From contig JAFGXT010000016.1 of NCBI GenBank assembly GCA_016936495.1, forward strand, positions 1 to 42,697: a stretch of DNA of 42,697 bases, in the 5' to 3' direction. Both the position numbers and the translations under genes were made by a program. The notes below the pieces were generated by a model that did no database searches, was not told where the DNA came from, and saw only the letters and a program-made list of their open reading frames with translations. Every line of letters starts with the position of its first letter. The first letter of the stretch is position 1. Below are positions 27,228 to 36,703 of the stretch, in pieces. This stretch comes from Victivallales bacterium. GTDB lineage: Bacteria; Verrucomicrobiota; Lentisphaeria; Victivallales; SZUA-371.

Positions 27228-28130
27228 TTACTTCAGTTCTTTTCCAGTGAGCTGTTTGTATGCGCTCAAGTATTTTTCGCTGGTTTTGAGAACTACTTCC
27301 TCAGGAAGAACCGGGCCGGGAGCCTCTTTATTCCAGTCGCTGAGCGTTTCCAGATAATCACGAACATACTGTTTATCCAGACTTGGCGGACTGCATCCTA
27401 CTTCATACTGCTCCGCAGGCCAGAAGCGGCTTGAATCAGGAGTGAGCACTTCGTCGATCAGGATTATTTCGCCATCGATCTCGCCGAATTCAAACTTAGT
27501 ATCAGCCAGAATTATGCCTTTGGTGCGGGCGTAATCGGCGGCGGTATTATAGATTTTCAGAGACAGATCTCTGATCTTTTTAGCTTTTTCCGCTCCGATA
27601 AGTTCAATGACCTGTTCATATGAAATAGCTTCGTCGTGGTCGCCCTGTTCCGCTTTGGTGGAGGGGGTGAACAACGCTTCGTCAAGTTTTTCCGCCTGAC
27701 GGTATCCATCGCGCAATTTTATGCCTGACACCATTCCGGTTTTCTGATAATCTTTCCAGCCGCTGCCGATAAGGTAACCGCGAACGATGCATTCAACGGG
27801 CAGCGGTTTGGCTTTCTTCACAATCATGGCGCGCCCCTGAAGGTCATTGGCATAATCCTTCAGTTCCGGGCGTGAACTCATGTCCGCCGTAATAAGGTGA
27901 TTAGGAATCCAACTCATATATTCGAACCAGAACAGAGACACCTGAGTGAGCAATTTGCCTTTCTGAGGTATTCCGTTGGGCATGACAACATCAAACGCAC
28001 TTATCCTATCACTGGCGACGAACAGTAGACTGTCTCCTAGATCATAAATATCTCTGACTTTTCCGCGGGCAATAAGTTTTATTCCATCGATATGGCTTTC
28101 AAGCAATGCGTTGTTCTTATCATATTTCAT
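27228..28130 (-). CDS. purC: SAICAR synthase PurC
   Basis: 300 residues. It has [29 protein letters not shown] at the N-terminus, [15 protein letters not shown] in the middle and ADTKFEFG...[16 protein letters not shown] near the C-terminus, which together define phosphoribosylaminoimidazole-succinocarboxamide synthase. It joins aspartate to CAIR in purine synthesis. The length matches the longer type of the enzyme. It follows rplU by 28 bases, is probably cotranscribed with it, and has a terminator downstream. Confidence 0.97.
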   Translation of the reverse strand: MKYDKNNALLESHIDGIKLIARGKVRDIYDLGDSLLFVASDRISAFDVVMPNGIPQKGKLLTQVSLFWFEYMSWIPNHLITADMSSRPELKDYANDLQGRAMIVKKAKPLPVECIVRGYLIGSGWKDYQKTGMVSGIKLRDGYRQAEKLDEALFTPSTKAEQGDHDEAISYEQVIELIGAEKAKKIRDLSLKIYNTAADYARTKGIILADTKFEFGEIDGEIILIDEVLTPDSSRFWPAEQYEVGCSPPSLDKQYVRDYLETLSDWNKEAPGPVLPEEVVLKTSEKYLSAYKQLTGKELK

Positions 28131-28158
28131 ATAAGTGGATATCTCCCGACACCAATTT

Positions 28159-28470
28159 TTAAGCGCTTATGGCGGTGATTTTTACGGATGTGAGGTTTTG
28201 ACGATGTCCGTTCTTCTTGCGGAAGCCCTTACGTCTTTTCATTTTGAAAACAGTAAGTTTTTCTCCACGGAACTGATCTAATATCTCTGCTTCGACTTTG
28301 GTGCTTGCCGCGTCGGGGCCGAATTTGAGTTCTCCGCCTTCTTCGCCGACCGCGATGACCTTGTCAAAAGAGACTTTAGTGCCAGCTTCGCCTTCGAGTT
28401 TCTCGATCGCGAAAACTTCGTCCTGAACTACCTTATACTGCTTGCCGCCAGTTTCTATAACTGCATACAT
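28159..28470 (-). CDS. rplU: 50S ribosomal protein L21
   Basis: 103 residues. It begins [14 protein letters not shown] and has the central VAVGEEG segment and the basic C-terminal signature [16 protein letters not shown], all diagnostic of L21, a 23S rRNA-binding protein. GGAGTG precedes the start. The normal partner rpmA (L27) is not next to it; purC follows instead. Confidence 0.97.
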   Translation of the reverse strand: MYAVIETGGKQYKVVQDEVFAIEKLEGEAGTKVSFDKVIAVGEEGGELKFGPDAASTKVEAEILDQFRGEKLTVFKMKRRKGFRKKNGHRQNLTSVKITAISA

Positions 28471-28554
28471 GTTGTTATCACTCCAAAATTATTTTAGTTT
28501 TACTTTATATATATTTTCTAGCTTGAGGGCTGTATATACGCGTTAAAGAGCTGT

Positions 28555-28582
28555 AATATACAGCGTTAAGCATCGCTTGCAA
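28555..28582 (-). promoter_or_regulatory. Candidate promoter of rplU-purC
   Basis: The minus strand has TTGCAA (28582-28577), 16 bases and TATATT (28560-28555). The resulting leader is about 80 bases. Confidence 0.45.
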
Positions 28583-28634
28583 ATGATTTTTATACGAAAA
28601 TCAGTTTTTTGCCGACACCCCGCCTGAAATGCTA

Positions 28635-28662
28635 AAAAAGAACGGCCGTCAGACCGTTCTTT
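28635..28662 (-). terminator. Terminator after pnp
   Basis: AAAGAACGG pairs with CCGTTCTTT (28637-28645 with 28654-28662), with T residues following on the minus strand, 35 bases past the pnp stop. Confidence 0.8.
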
Positions 28663-28696
28663 GATATCCGTTTTATTTAAACGGAAAAGTAATATT

Positions 28697-30808
28697 TTAC
28701 TTATCCATTTCCGCCAAAGCGGCTTTGCGGCTGAGGCGCACTCTGCCGTTCTGGTCAATGTCCAGAACCTTTACCGTAACTTTATCATCAACATTACAGA
28801 TGTCTGTAACCTGATTGACACGATAATCCGCCATTTCTGAGATATGCAACAGTCCTTCCTGACCCGGCATGAACTCGACAAACGCGCCGAAGTCTTTAAT
28901 AGCCTTGACGGTTCCGCGGTAGAGCTTGCCTATTTCCGCTTCAGCGGTGCATGAATCGACAAGATATTTTACTTTCTCAAGTGTCGCCATGTCTTTTGCA
29001 TATATCTTTACAGTGCCGTCATCATCAATATTTATTTCCGAATTAGTTTCTTCGGTAATGCCTTTGATGTTCTTTCCTCCGGGACCGATCAGGGCACCGA
29101 TTTTCTCCGGATTGATTTTCATAACAGCCATCTGCGGAGCGTTGGGGCTGATCTCGGCGCGGGGCGCAGAGATACATGTTTCCATGTTATCAAGTATCTG
29201 CATTCTGGCGGTGTTGTTGCGTACCATGGCTTTGGCGAGCAAGTCAATGGAGATGCCCGGCAGCTTCAGGTCGAGCTGGAATCCGGTGATTCCGGTACGG
29301 GTGCCGCATACCTTGAAGTCCATGTCACCGAAATGGTCTTCCGCACCAATGATGTCGGTCAGGAGCAGTTCTTTATTATTTGCTTCATCAGTAACCAGTC
29401 CGCAGGAAATACCGGCGACTGGAGCGACGATCGGAACGCCGGCATCCATCATTGCCAAAGTTGCGCCGCATACGCTTGCCATTGAGGTGGAGCCGTTGGA
29501 GGACATGACTTCGGATACGCAACGTATGGTATAGGGGAAATCTTTCGGAACGACCTGTTTGACGGAGCGTTCCGCCAGATTGCCGTGTCCAATTTCACGA
29601 CGTCCAGGACCCATGATTCTGCCGACTTCGCCTACACTGTAGTTCGGAAAATTGTAATGCAGATAGAATTTTTTCTCTTCGGCTTCGCCGGTGATGGAAT
29701 CACCGGTCTGGGAATCTTTGTCCCCGCCGAGGGTTACGATTACCAGAGCCTGAGTTTCGCCACGGGAGAAGAGTCCGCTACCGTGTACGACCGGGAGCAA
29801 TCCGACTTCGCTGGTTACAGGGCGGAGGTCTTCAAGACCGCGTCCGTCTGGACGATAATTTTTTTCCAGAATAGCTTTGCGGGTGGTTGCTTTTACCAGA
29901 TCATCAAAGCCTTTGCGTATTTCCAGTTCAAGATTTTCAGGAGTAAGATCAGTAACCGTTTCCGCTACTTTCACGCTGGCTTCATTGCGCAAGGCGTCGA
30001 GAGCTTCGCAACGTTCGGCTTTGCCGGGGATGATGCAGATGGCTTCGATTTTATCTTTGCAGGCGTCATAAAGCGCGGCTTCGACGTTTGCCGGAACCAG
30101 ATGCAATGTCGGTTCTTTTTTTGCTTTTCCGGCTATTTTTGACAGTTCAATCTGACCCGCAATCATTTTTTTGACGATTTCATTAGCGAAACGCATAGCG
30201 TCTTCAAGCTGTTGTTCCGTGATCTGGTCGGATTCACCTTCGATCATGATCACTTTGTCTTCGATACCGGAATAAATCAGTTCAAGACGGCTTTTTGCCA
30301 TTTCACTTCTGGTCGGATTGACCACGAACTCACCGTCGATCATACCGATTCTGACGGAACCGATCGGCCCCATGAAGGGCAGATCAGAGAGCATCAGCGC
30401 GGCGGAAGAACCGAGCATACACAATACATCCGGATCATTTTCGCCGTCGCAGCTAAGAGTGAGCGCCTGTACCTGGACTTCATCAAAGAAACCTTTGGGG
30501 AAGAGCGGACGGATAGGGCGGTCAGTCATGCGGCAGGTGAGGATCTCCTTGTCTGAAGGACGGCCTTCGCGCTTAATGAATCCGCCCGGAAATTTACCGG
30601 CGGAGCAATATTTTTCACGATAATCTACCTGAAGCGGGAAAAAGTCGGAGCCGGGTCTTGCCGGACCGGAGCATGCCGTTACCAGTATTTGGGTATCGCC
30701 CATTTTCAGGATGCATGAGCCATTGGCGAGGTTTGCCATTTTTCCGGTTGAAATCTCAATGGTTTTCCCCGGAGCGAGTTCTATTACTACTTTCTTTTCG
30801 TCTGCCAT
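28697..30808 (-). CDS. pnp: Polyribonucleotide nucleotidyltransferase (PNPase)
   Basis: 703 residues from MADEKK at 30808; AAGGAAA about ten bases upstream supports this over the longer open frame. Two RNase PH-like domains carry GDTQILVTAC...DFFPLQVDYREK, FIKREGRPSDKEILTCRMTDRPIRPLFP and, in the second, LFSRGETQALV, GRREIGHGNLAERSV and SNGSTSMAS. A KH domain (IGALIGPGGKNIKGI) and an S1 domain (GTVKAIKDFGAFVEFMPGQEGLLHIS) end the protein. It is a phosphorolytic 3'-5' exoribonuclease of the RNA degradosome. The usual upstream neighbour rpsO is absent. Confidence 0.98.
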   Translation of the reverse strand: MADEKKVVIELAPGKTIEISTGKMANLANGSCILKMGDTQILVTACSGPARPGSDFFPLQVDYREKYCSAGKFPGGFIKREGRPSDKEILTCRMTDRPIRPLFPKGFFDEVQVQALTLSCDGENDPDVLCMLGSSAALMLSDLPFMGPIGSVRIGMIDGEFVVNPTRSEMAKSRLELIYSGIEDKVIMIEGESDQITEQQLEDAMRFANEIVKKMIAGQIELSKIAGKAKKEPTLHLVPANVEAALYDACKDKIEAICIIPGKAERCEALDALRNEASVKVAETVTDLTPENLELEIRKGFDDLVKATTRKAILEKNYRPDGRGLEDLRPVTSEVGLLPVVHGSGLFSRGETQALVIVTLGGDKDSQTGDSITGEAEEKKFYLHYNFPNYSVGEVGRIMGPGRREIGHGNLAERSVKQVVPKDFPYTIRCVSEVMSSNGSTSMASVCGATLAMMDAGVPIVAPVAGISCGLVTDEANNKELLLTDIIGAEDHFGDMDFKVCGTRTGITGFQLDLKLPGISIDLLAKAMVRNNTARMQILDNMETCISAPRAEISPNAPQMAVMKINPEKIGALIGPGGKNIKGITEETNSEINIDDDGTVKIYAKDMATLEKVKYLVDSCTAEAEIGKLYRGTVKAIKDFGAFVEFMPGQEGLLHISEMADYRVNQVTDICNVDDKVTVKVLDIDQNGRVRLSRKAALAEMDK

Positions 30809-30870
30809 ATTATGACATTTCCTTAATTTTGACCGGGAATCGTGATTTATCTCGTGCCCGGACGATTTGT

Positions 30871-30885
30871 GTGGATACAATCCAC
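30871..30885 (-). promoter_or_regulatory. Hairpin in the pnp leader
   Basis: GTGGA (30871-30875) and TCCAC (30881-30885) form a 5-bp stem in the roughly 120-base pnp 5' leader. PNPase controls its own mRNA through a leader hairpin in E. coli. A similar role here is only a possibility. Confidence 0.35.
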
Positions 30886-30934
30886 CTTTGAATAAACGGC
30901 AGTTTCGGAATTATCCCGGCGTCAGTAGCAGTAA

Positions 30935-30963
30935 TATATATATAGCGGAATAGCTGGTGTCAA
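30935..30963 (-). promoter_or_regulatory. Promoter of pnp
   Basis: The minus strand has a perfect TTGACA (30963-30958), a 17-base spacer and TATATA (30940-30935) in an alternating TA stretch. Confidence 0.7.
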
Positions 30964-31084
30964 GCCCCCGGCGTTTGCGCCTGGATATTGACAGCGGCTG
31001 TTCCACATATTACGACTTTCTTCACCGTAAACAACTCTGAAACAACTATATAAATAATTAATATAGCGCGGCAAACGCGAAATG

Positions 31085-31129
31085 CAAAAAAAAGATAAGA
31101 AAAATTCCTATTCCAAGTGTAAAATAGGA
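31085..31129 (-). terminator. Candidate leftward terminator in the pnp-31348 intergenic region
   Basis: On the minus strand TCCTATT and AATAGGA (7 bp, 10-base loop) precede ATTTTTCTT and then a run of eight T residues. No annotated gene needs a terminator here. Confidence 0.5.
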
Positions 31130-31347
31130 GCGTTTGCGTGAAGTCCCTCGGGGAGAACCGCGCCTGGAATGGGATATTTCCCGGAACAATAATCGTACTA
31201 TATCAATCCTGCAACGCCGCCTAATAGAAGATTTTGTCCATATCTTTTTAATAATGATTTTCTGATTAACGCTATGGAAAATACGCAAAAAGGGGTTAAG
31301 TTTTAATATTAGATTTTATTCAGGGGAAATATAAGAGGATTATTATC

Positions 31348-31755
31348 ATGATTGCCGGAACACACTTTTATAAAACATTGATATTCCTGTTGGTTAGCGG
31401 TTTTACGTGTACGGTTTATGCCGATGGTGAGCTGGGAAATGCCTTTATTTATGCCCGGATCGCCCGTGGAGTGAAAAAAGCCAGGGAGAAAAAAGAAGCA
31501 AGTAAAACGCACAAAGAAATAATGGCGAAGCTTAAAGAACGTTATCCGAAAGAGGTGGAGAAAATTCAGGCGGAAGCCAAAGAGATGCCCGAAACCGCCA
31601 AGATAGATACTGAGGCCCTGATCCAACGTTACAAAAAGGAAACCGGTGTGGATCTTAATAATCTGGTAAAATCAAACAGCAGAGAAGGTATTATCCGCAG
31701 TCGCCTCCGTGCTCACTTCGGGCGGTTCAGAGAAGATCAGGACAATACCGAATAA
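31348..31755 (+). CDS. Small exported protein of unknown function
   Basis: 135 residues with a signal peptide (hydrophobic core YKTLIFLLVSGFTCTV, cleavage after VYA at about residue 25). The mature part is highly charged and helical: a KKAREKKEASKTHKE segment, an Ala/Glu-rich helix, then ALIQRYKKETGVDLNNLV, and a basic C-terminus (IRSRLRAHFGRFRED). It has no cysteine or metal motif. I do not recognise a family. AGAGGA precedes the ATG. It lies 161 bases before the TerB-like gene in the same direction; cotranscription is possible but not shown. Confidence 0.6.
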   Translation: MIAGTHFYKTLIFLLVSGFTCTVYADGELGNAFIYARIARGVKKAREKKEASKTHKEIMAKLKERYPKEVEKIQAEAKEMPETAKIDTEALIQRYKKETGVDLNNLVKSNSREGIIRSRLRAHFGRFREDQDNTE

Positions 31756-31916
31756 AGACTTGCAAATTCTCCCGCAAAAGTTATTATTAATAAGTATAAT
31801 AGATTTGTTCAGTATGATGGCGGTATCTGCCGCAGGGCAGGGAATCGATTCCGTTCCGGAGGGGAATGGTTTAGCTTGATATGCTTATAGTGGACAATAT
31901 CATAGAGGAGGCGCAG

Positions 31917-32681
31917 ATGGACTTTTTATTTCTTCCCGACAAGGCCAGGCAAACGGTGCTGGCGCAGGAAAACGGCAATGAACCCTTGTGCAGTATTCGC
32001 GGCAGCGGCGCGTTTAATTCCAAACCGGGCGAGAGCTATTTACTGGTATATGCTGATAAAGTGTACTTACTGGAGCGCGGTTTTGGCGGTGGGGATTACA
32101 ATTTTGACATTATGGATTTTTCCAGCATTAAAGATATTTCCCTGCAAAAAGAACATTTCAGTTTATTACTTAAGCTGATTTATGGTGATGAGGAATTCTG
32201 TATCAAACTTTCCTGCGCGGAAGAGGACAACGCCGGGACGCTGCTGAAAGTGGCTGGCGAATATGCTCCAGAGGCGGCGGTGCCCGCTACAGAGATGAAT
32301 GACCCCGGAGAATTGTCGCTTACGGGCAAGCTTATTGTTGGAATGGTGTACATTGCCGCCGGAGATGGTGAAGTCAGCGAGCTTGAACAGCGCGCTATGC
32401 TGAAGGTATGCTCCGGTAATACTCAACTTTACAATGCCGCGGTGGATTATTATCACAATCATGATTTTCAACAGTTTTTGGACGGTCTCTCACTGGATTC
32501 ACAACAGAGCCTATGTTTTTACGCGAATATGTTGGAAACGGCTATGACCGATGGTGTATTGAAAAGTGAAGAGCAGCAGATGCTTCGCGATTTTGGCAGA
32601 CATATGAATATCGACGCTGACGCCATTGCAAAAATATGGGACGTATTGCTGATAAAAAATCAGCTTTCTGTTTTGGAATAA
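31917..32681 (+). CDS. TerB-like protein with PH-like N-terminal domain
   Basis: 254 residues. The ATG at 31917 with GGAGG six bases upstream was preferred over 31881. The N-terminal 110 residues are beta-rich and resemble bacterial PH domains (YLLVYADKVYLLERG, FSSIKDISLQKEHFSLLLKL). The C-terminal part (about 130-250) is helical and TerB-like: IVGMVYIAAGDGEVSELEQRAM and METAMTDGVLKSEEQQMLRDF are the paired 'DG-x-x-x-x-E' motifs that bind divalent metal in TerB. It is cytosolic. It precedes nfeD by 30 bases and probably heads the NfeD-flotillin operon, suggesting a role at the membrane. Confidence 0.68.
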   Translation: MDFLFLPDKARQTVLAQENGNEPLCSIRGSGAFNSKPGESYLLVYADKVYLLERGFGGGDYNFDIMDFSSIKDISLQKEHFSLLLKLIYGDEEFCIKLSCAEEDNAGTLLKVAGEYAPEAAVPATEMNDPGELSLTGKLIVGMVYIAAGDGEVSELEQRAMLKVCSGNTQLYNAAVDYYHNHDFQQFLDGLSLDSQQSLCFYANMLETAMTDGVLKSEEQQMLRDFGRHMNIDADAIAKIWDVLLIKNQLSVLE

Positions 32682-32711
32682 TAACATCGTTTGAGCGAAA
32701 GGGAATATTAT

Positions 32712-34283
32712 ATGAAGAAAATCATATCGGTTACGCTGTCAGGGATACTGATGTTTTTCGCGGCAATATGTTTTGGAGCGGCGCCGGATACGGTGCTGTT
32801 TTCGGACAGCGCCGCGGATGAAGTATATTTTGTGCCGCAGTTCAGCGATTTCAAAGAAATATCTTTTCAGGATATGTTGTTTTTGAAAAAGATACTTGCC
32901 AAGGCGCAGCGGGATAATATAAAAGCGGTCATTGTGGAACTGGATACGCCTGGCGGTCAGGTGAATGTAGCGTTGAAATATGTGTCGATGCTGTCAAAGT
33001 CTGCGGTGCCGGTGATAGTATATTTAAATCCGCAAGGCATTTCCGCCGGAATGATCATTGCTCTCGGCGCTAACCGGATAGCGATAAATCCTCATGGGGT
33101 GATCGGGGACGCCATGCCGATGCAGATTGCCATGGGCGGCGTCCGTCCGGTAGCCGATGATTCTGACGTTGCCGAAAAGGAAAAAGAGCCGCTTAAAGAC
33201 ACGCCCGCAAAAAAAGCTGAAAAGGAAGAAGAAAAAAAGAAATCACCGAAAGACACTTCCACTCTGGAAAAAATTCTTGAGGAGTTAAAGAAAAGCGGTT
33301 CCCGTGGTGGAGATCAGCAAATATCCGAAAAGGATAAACGTCTTGCCGACCAGAAATTCCTGACGGTATATTTTAAAGTCCTTCAGGTGCTGGCGGAAAA
33401 AAATGGCCGTCCGGTACGTGTCATCAGGGCGATGGCGGATCCCTATCAAAAGTTAACGGTCAAGGAAGACGGTATAGCGCATGACAAAGTATCGCCGCTG
33501 ACCTTGTCCGCCGCCGAAGCTAAAAAGCTCAAGGTGGTGGATTATATCTGCGAGAACAGAAATGATCTCCTGCGCCAGCTTGGACTGGGGAATTGCCGAA
33601 TAACGGTGATGAAAAAGAACGCGCTTGAACAGATCATCGCTTTCCTGGCGCATCCGGCTCTGGCGGGGACACTGTTGGTATTGGGTATATTGGGAATATA
33701 TATTGAAATAAGGACGCCGGGTTTCGGGGTGCCTGGGGCTTTGGGAATCACTGCGTTGACTTTATTTTTTCTCGGACATACAGCTTCGGGCGCGTCTGAC
33801 TGGGGGCCGATCGTTATTTTCTTTGTCGGGTTGATATTGTTGTGTCTGGAGTTGTTCGTTATTCCCGGTTTCGGCATTGTCGGGGTGCTGGGGATAGGGT
33901 GCATGATTATATCTTTGTTCGGAGCTTTCGGGGTGGAAAACCTCGACACCGCCGCGAACGTCATAGGATTATCTTTCCTGGCTTCCGCCGTCATTATGAT
34001 ATTGCTGACCATATATGTATTGCCTAAGTCCAGTTTGTTCAAGCATTTGAAGCTGGATACCAGTCAGCTTCGCAGCAAGGGTTATTCGGCGCCGCATCAG
34101 GAACAGCAGCAATTGATAGGCATGCGCGGGACGGCACATACGGCATTGCGTCCAGCCGGCGTGGTGGTGATCGAGGAAAAACGTTATGACGCCACCACCG
34201 AGGGGGATTTTGTCGATCGTGGTGAAACGGTTGAGGTGATGGCATTGGAAGGGTTTCAAATAAAAGTTAAGAAAATAGTCTAA
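32712..34283 (+). CDS. NfeD-type membrane-bound ClpP-class serine protease
   Basis: 523 residues. A signal/anchor (about 1-22) leads to a ClpP-like periplasmic protease domain: [12 protein letters not shown], then [18 protein letters not shown] with the catalytic Ser at residue 111. A charged lysine/glutamate insertion (about 150-215) interrupts it. Four to five membrane helices follow (about 310-445). A cytosolic NfeD OB-fold domain closes the protein ([16 protein letters not shown]...[16 protein letters not shown]). Family members cleave membrane proteins such as stomatins. Two flotillin genes follow directly, the classic partners. AAAGGGAA precedes the start. Confidence 0.92.
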   Translation: MKKIISVTLSGILMFFAAICFGAAPDTVLFSDSAADEVYFVPQFSDFKEISFQDMLFLKKILAKAQRDNIKAVIVELDTPGGQVNVALKYVSMLSKSAVPVIVYLNPQGISAGMIIALGANRIAINPHGVIGDAMPMQIAMGGVRPVADDSDVAEKEKEPLKDTPAKKAEKEEEKKKSPKDTSTLEKILEELKKSGSRGGDQQISEKDKRLADQKFLTVYFKVLQVLAEKNGRPVRVIRAMADPYQKLTVKEDGIAHDKVSPLTLSAAEAKKLKVVDYICENRNDLLRQLGLGNCRITVMKKNALEQIIAFLAHPALAGTLLVLGILGIYIEIRTPGFGVPGALGITALTLFFLGHTASGASDWGPIVIFFVGLILLCLELFVIPGFGIVGVLGIGCMIISLFGAFGVENLDTAANVIGLSFLASAVIMILLTIYVLPKSSLFKHLKLDTSQLRSKGYSAPHQEQQQLIGMRGTAHTALRPAGVVVIEEKRYDATTEGDFVDRGETVEVMALEGFQIKVKKIV

Positions 34284-34306
34284 AATCATCAAAGGAGAAA
34301 AAACAA

Positions 34307-35242
34307 ATGGGGATTATGACAATGTATGTTATGGGTGCCGCTAAAGTAAGTGCGGGAACTGTCGCCATGGTGGCGCTGATCCTGTGTGTGCTGGCGGTCG
34401 CGTATTTATTCATCGCTTTCATTCCGGTACGGGACTGGCTCGCGGCGATATTCGCCAACGTCAAAATAAGTCTGTTTTCGTTAATCGGTATGCGTTTGCG
34501 CCGGGTGCCGGCACGAGTCATCGTAAATGCTCTGATTCAGGCGCAGAAGGCGGGACTGGATATTACTTCTGATATACTTGAGGCTCATTATCTTGCCGGC
34601 GGCAATGTACATAGAGTGGTGGACGCGCTGGTGGCGGCAGATAAAGCAAATATGAATTTGTCGGTACAGCGGGCGACCGCCATTGACCTTGCCGGACGTG
34701 ACGTTCTGGAAGCGGTCAAGATGAGCGTAAACCCCAAAGTAATCGAGACTCCCGAAGTCGCGGCGGTGGCAAAAGATGGTATTCAGGTCAAAGCTATTGC
34801 CAGAGTTACGGTCAGAGCCAATCTTGAACGTCTGATCGGCGGCGCCGGAGAACAGACCATTCTGGCACGTGTGGGCGAGGGTATTGTTACCACCATCGGC
34901 TCGGCGACGCAACATAAAAATGTTCTGGAAAACCCTGATTCCATTTCCAAAGTGGTTCTAGCCAAAGGACTTGATTCAGGTACAGCGTTCGAGATCCTCT
35001 CCATTGACATTGCCGACGTCAATATTGGCAAGAACATTGGAGCTCAGCTTCAGACCGACCAGGCCAATGCCGATAAGAATATAGCTCAGGCAAAAGCCGA
35101 AGAGCGCCGCGCCATGGCGGTGGCTCAGGAACAGGAAATGAAAGCCCGTATCAGTGAGATGAAAGCCAAACTCACCGAAATGGAAGCTCAGATTCCTCTG
35201 GCGATCGCTCAGGCGTTCAGAAGCGACAGCGTAAAAATATAA
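34307..35242 (+). CDS. floA: Flotillin-like protein FloA, copy 1 (shortened C-terminus)
   Basis: 311 residues. One membrane segment (about 17-38) is followed by the FloA body: [53 protein letters not shown], the SPFH core ending [22 protein letters not shown], and the Ala/Glu-rich helix [21 protein letters not shown]. It stops after [13 protein letters not shown] and lacks the family end ([11 protein letters not shown]...ADTDMRKSI) that copy 2 keeps. Flotillins organise membrane microdomains. AGGAGA lies nine bases upstream. It lies 23 bases after nfeD. Confidence 0.93.
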   Translation: MGIMTMYVMGAAKVSAGTVAMVALILCVLAVAYLFIAFIPVRDWLAAIFANVKISLFSLIGMRLRRVPARVIVNALIQAQKAGLDITSDILEAHYLAGGNVHRVVDALVAADKANMNLSVQRATAIDLAGRDVLEAVKMSVNPKVIETPEVAAVAKDGIQVKAIARVTVRANLERLIGGAGEQTILARVGEGIVTTIGSATQHKNVLENPDSISKVVLAKGLDSGTAFEILSIDIADVNIGKNIGAQLQTDQANADKNIAQAKAEERRAMAVAQEQEMKARISEMKAKLTEMEAQIPLAIAQAFRSDSVKI

Positions 35243-35264
35243 TAGAATCAGGGAGATATACATA

Positions 35265-36245
35265 ATGACCACACCTATAATTATTGTTCTGATAGTATTA
35301 TTGATTGCTTTTATTGTGCTTTTTTCGGTGGTAATACCTATTCCATTGTGGATCGCGGCGTGTTTTTCGGGCGTTCGCATCAGCATTTTTTCGCTGGTCG
35401 GGATGAGGTTGCGCAGGGTTCCTCCTCAAACTATTCTGTCAACCATGATACAATCTAAAAAAGCAGGTTTGGAGGTGTCTTCCAATGACCTGGAAGCTCA
35501 CTTTCTTGCGGGAGGTAATGTTTTCCGCGTTATTTTCGCTTTGATCGCCGCAGATAAGGCAAACATTGAGCTGTCGCTCGCCAGAGCGACCGCCATTGAC
35601 CTCGCCGGACGTAACGTACTGGACGCGGTCAAGATGAGCGTAAATCCAAAAGTTATCGAGACTCCGCTGGTAACTGCCGTTGCCAAGGATGGTATCCAGC
35701 TTCACGCCATTGCCAGAATTACGGTCAGAGCCAACATTGACCGTTTGGTCGGTGGCGCGGGTGAAGAAACCATTCTCGCCCGTGTGGGTGAGGGTATTGT
35801 TACTACCATTGGTTCCGCGCTCAGCCATAAAAACGTACTGGAAAATCCTGATTCCATTTCCAGAGTAGTGTTGGAAAAAGGTCTTGATTCCGGTACTGCT
35901 TTCGAAATACTCTCTATCGATATTGCCGACGTTGACGTGGGCAAGAACATCGGTGCCGAGCTACAAATGGCACAGGCTTATGCGGACAAGGATATTGCTC
36001 AGGCAAAAGCCGAAGAACGCCGCGCCATGGCGGTGGCGCAGGAACAGGAAATGAAAGCCCGTATCAGCGAGATGCAGGCGAAACTTGTTGATGCCGAAGC
36101 CGAAATCCCGATGGCTATTTCCGAGGCTCTCGCGCTGGGTAAGCTTGGCATCATGGATTACTATAAGATGAAAAACGTGATGGCCGATACTGATATGAGA
36201 AAATCCATTGCTCTGCCGGTCGAGAAACAGTTTGAACACGAATAA
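35265..36245 (+). CDS. floA: Flotillin-like protein FloA, copy 2 (full length)
   Basis: 326 residues with an N-terminal membrane helix (about 4-28) and the same body as copy 1 ([25 protein letters not shown]-like [54 protein letters not shown]). It keeps the complete C-terminus with [23 protein letters not shown]. The two copies lie 22 bases apart and are clearly a tandem duplication that diverged mostly in the first 30 residues, including the membrane anchor, and at the C-terminus. The two could form mixed oligomers. Confidence 0.95.
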   Translation: MTTPIIIVLIVLLIAFIVLFSVVIPIPLWIAACFSGVRISIFSLVGMRLRRVPPQTILSTMIQSKKAGLEVSSNDLEAHFLAGGNVFRVIFALIAADKANIELSLARATAIDLAGRNVLDAVKMSVNPKVIETPLVTAVAKDGIQLHAIARITVRANIDRLVGGAGEETILARVGEGIVTTIGSALSHKNVLENPDSISRVVLEKGLDSGTAFEILSIDIADVDVGKNIGAELQMAQAYADKDIAQAKAEERRAMAVAQEQEMKARISEMQAKLVDAEAEIPMAISEALALGKLGIMDYYKMKNVMADTDMRKSIALPVEKQFEHE

Positions 36246-36260
36246 CGTGGAATTGCGGTT

Positions 36261-36698
36261 ATGGAAAAACATATTGAACTACTCATATTCATCGTCTTTA
36301 TCGTAGCGTCTCTGATCAGCTCTTTCAGCAAATTCAGAAAAACTGCGATTCCGTGGGGCTCGAAGGATAAAGCTCCCAAGCCCGAACCGGATATTCAGGA
36401 TGAATATAGCGAAGATTATGACGAAGAAGAGTATACTGAGGATATCTTTCAATACGAAAGCTATGAGCAGGCATATGAGTCGGTCGCTCCTGTTGCTCCT
36501 CCCGCTACGGTTAAATTCCATGAGCCGGAACATAATATTCAGCCTCCGGCTTCAGCCGTGGTCGCGCCTCAATCCCGACCTCCCAAAGTCCGTCATGCCT
36601 ACAGCAATTATGACTACGGCGCTTTCGTAAGAAACAATATCCGTATGGCTGTAGTCGCAAACGAGATACTGGGCAAGCCCAAAGCGTTCAGGGATTGA
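36261..36698 (+). CDS. Small membrane-anchored protein with acidic linker and conserved C-terminal tail
   Basis: 145 residues: an N-terminal membrane helix (about 6-22), a strongly acidic Tyr-rich stretch (DEYSEDYDEEEYTED), a Pro/Ala-rich linker, and a C-terminal helix VRNNIRMAVVANEILGKPKAFRD. Similar '-IRxAVxxxEILGxP-' tails occur at the ends of small anchored proteins in planctomycetes and relatives (from memory). It lies 15 bases after floA copy 2 and ends the operon. The position equals that of yqfB in the Bacillus nfeD-floA-yqfB operon, but the sequence does not look related. Confidence 0.65.
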   Translation: MEKHIELLIFIVFIVASLISSFSKFRKTAIPWGSKDKAPKPEPDIQDEYSEDYDEEEYTEDIFQYESYEQAYESVAPVAPPATVKFHEPEHNIQPPASAVVAPQSRPPKVRHAYSNYDYGAFVRNNIRMAVVANEILGKPKAFRD

Positions 36699-36703
36699 TA
36701 TAA

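Larger units (their letters stand above)
30809..31347. other. 539-bp intergenic region with unexplained inverted repeats
   Basis: Beyond the pnp leader and promoter, about 380 bases have no convincing gene. GCGTTTGC occurs at 30971-30978 and 31130-31137, and its complement GCAAACGC at 31071-31078, so it can pair with either. Inside the second pair lies a stem (31106-31112 with 31123-31129) that, on the minus strand, is followed by T-runs. AAGAGGA near 31333 is the ribosome-binding site of the next gene. The content could be a small leftward RNA, but no family was recognised. Confidence 0.5.

Noticed and set aside
31058-31288. Leftward 76-residue frame with a hydrophobic C-terminus
   Set aside because: It starts with TTG without a ribosome-binding site, runs through the hairpin and T/A runs, and its composition is not protein-like.
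35206-35264. Frameshift removing the end of FloA copy 1
   Set aside because: The bases after the stop do not encode the missing LGIMDYYKM segment in any frame, so the shortening is real rather than a one-base error.
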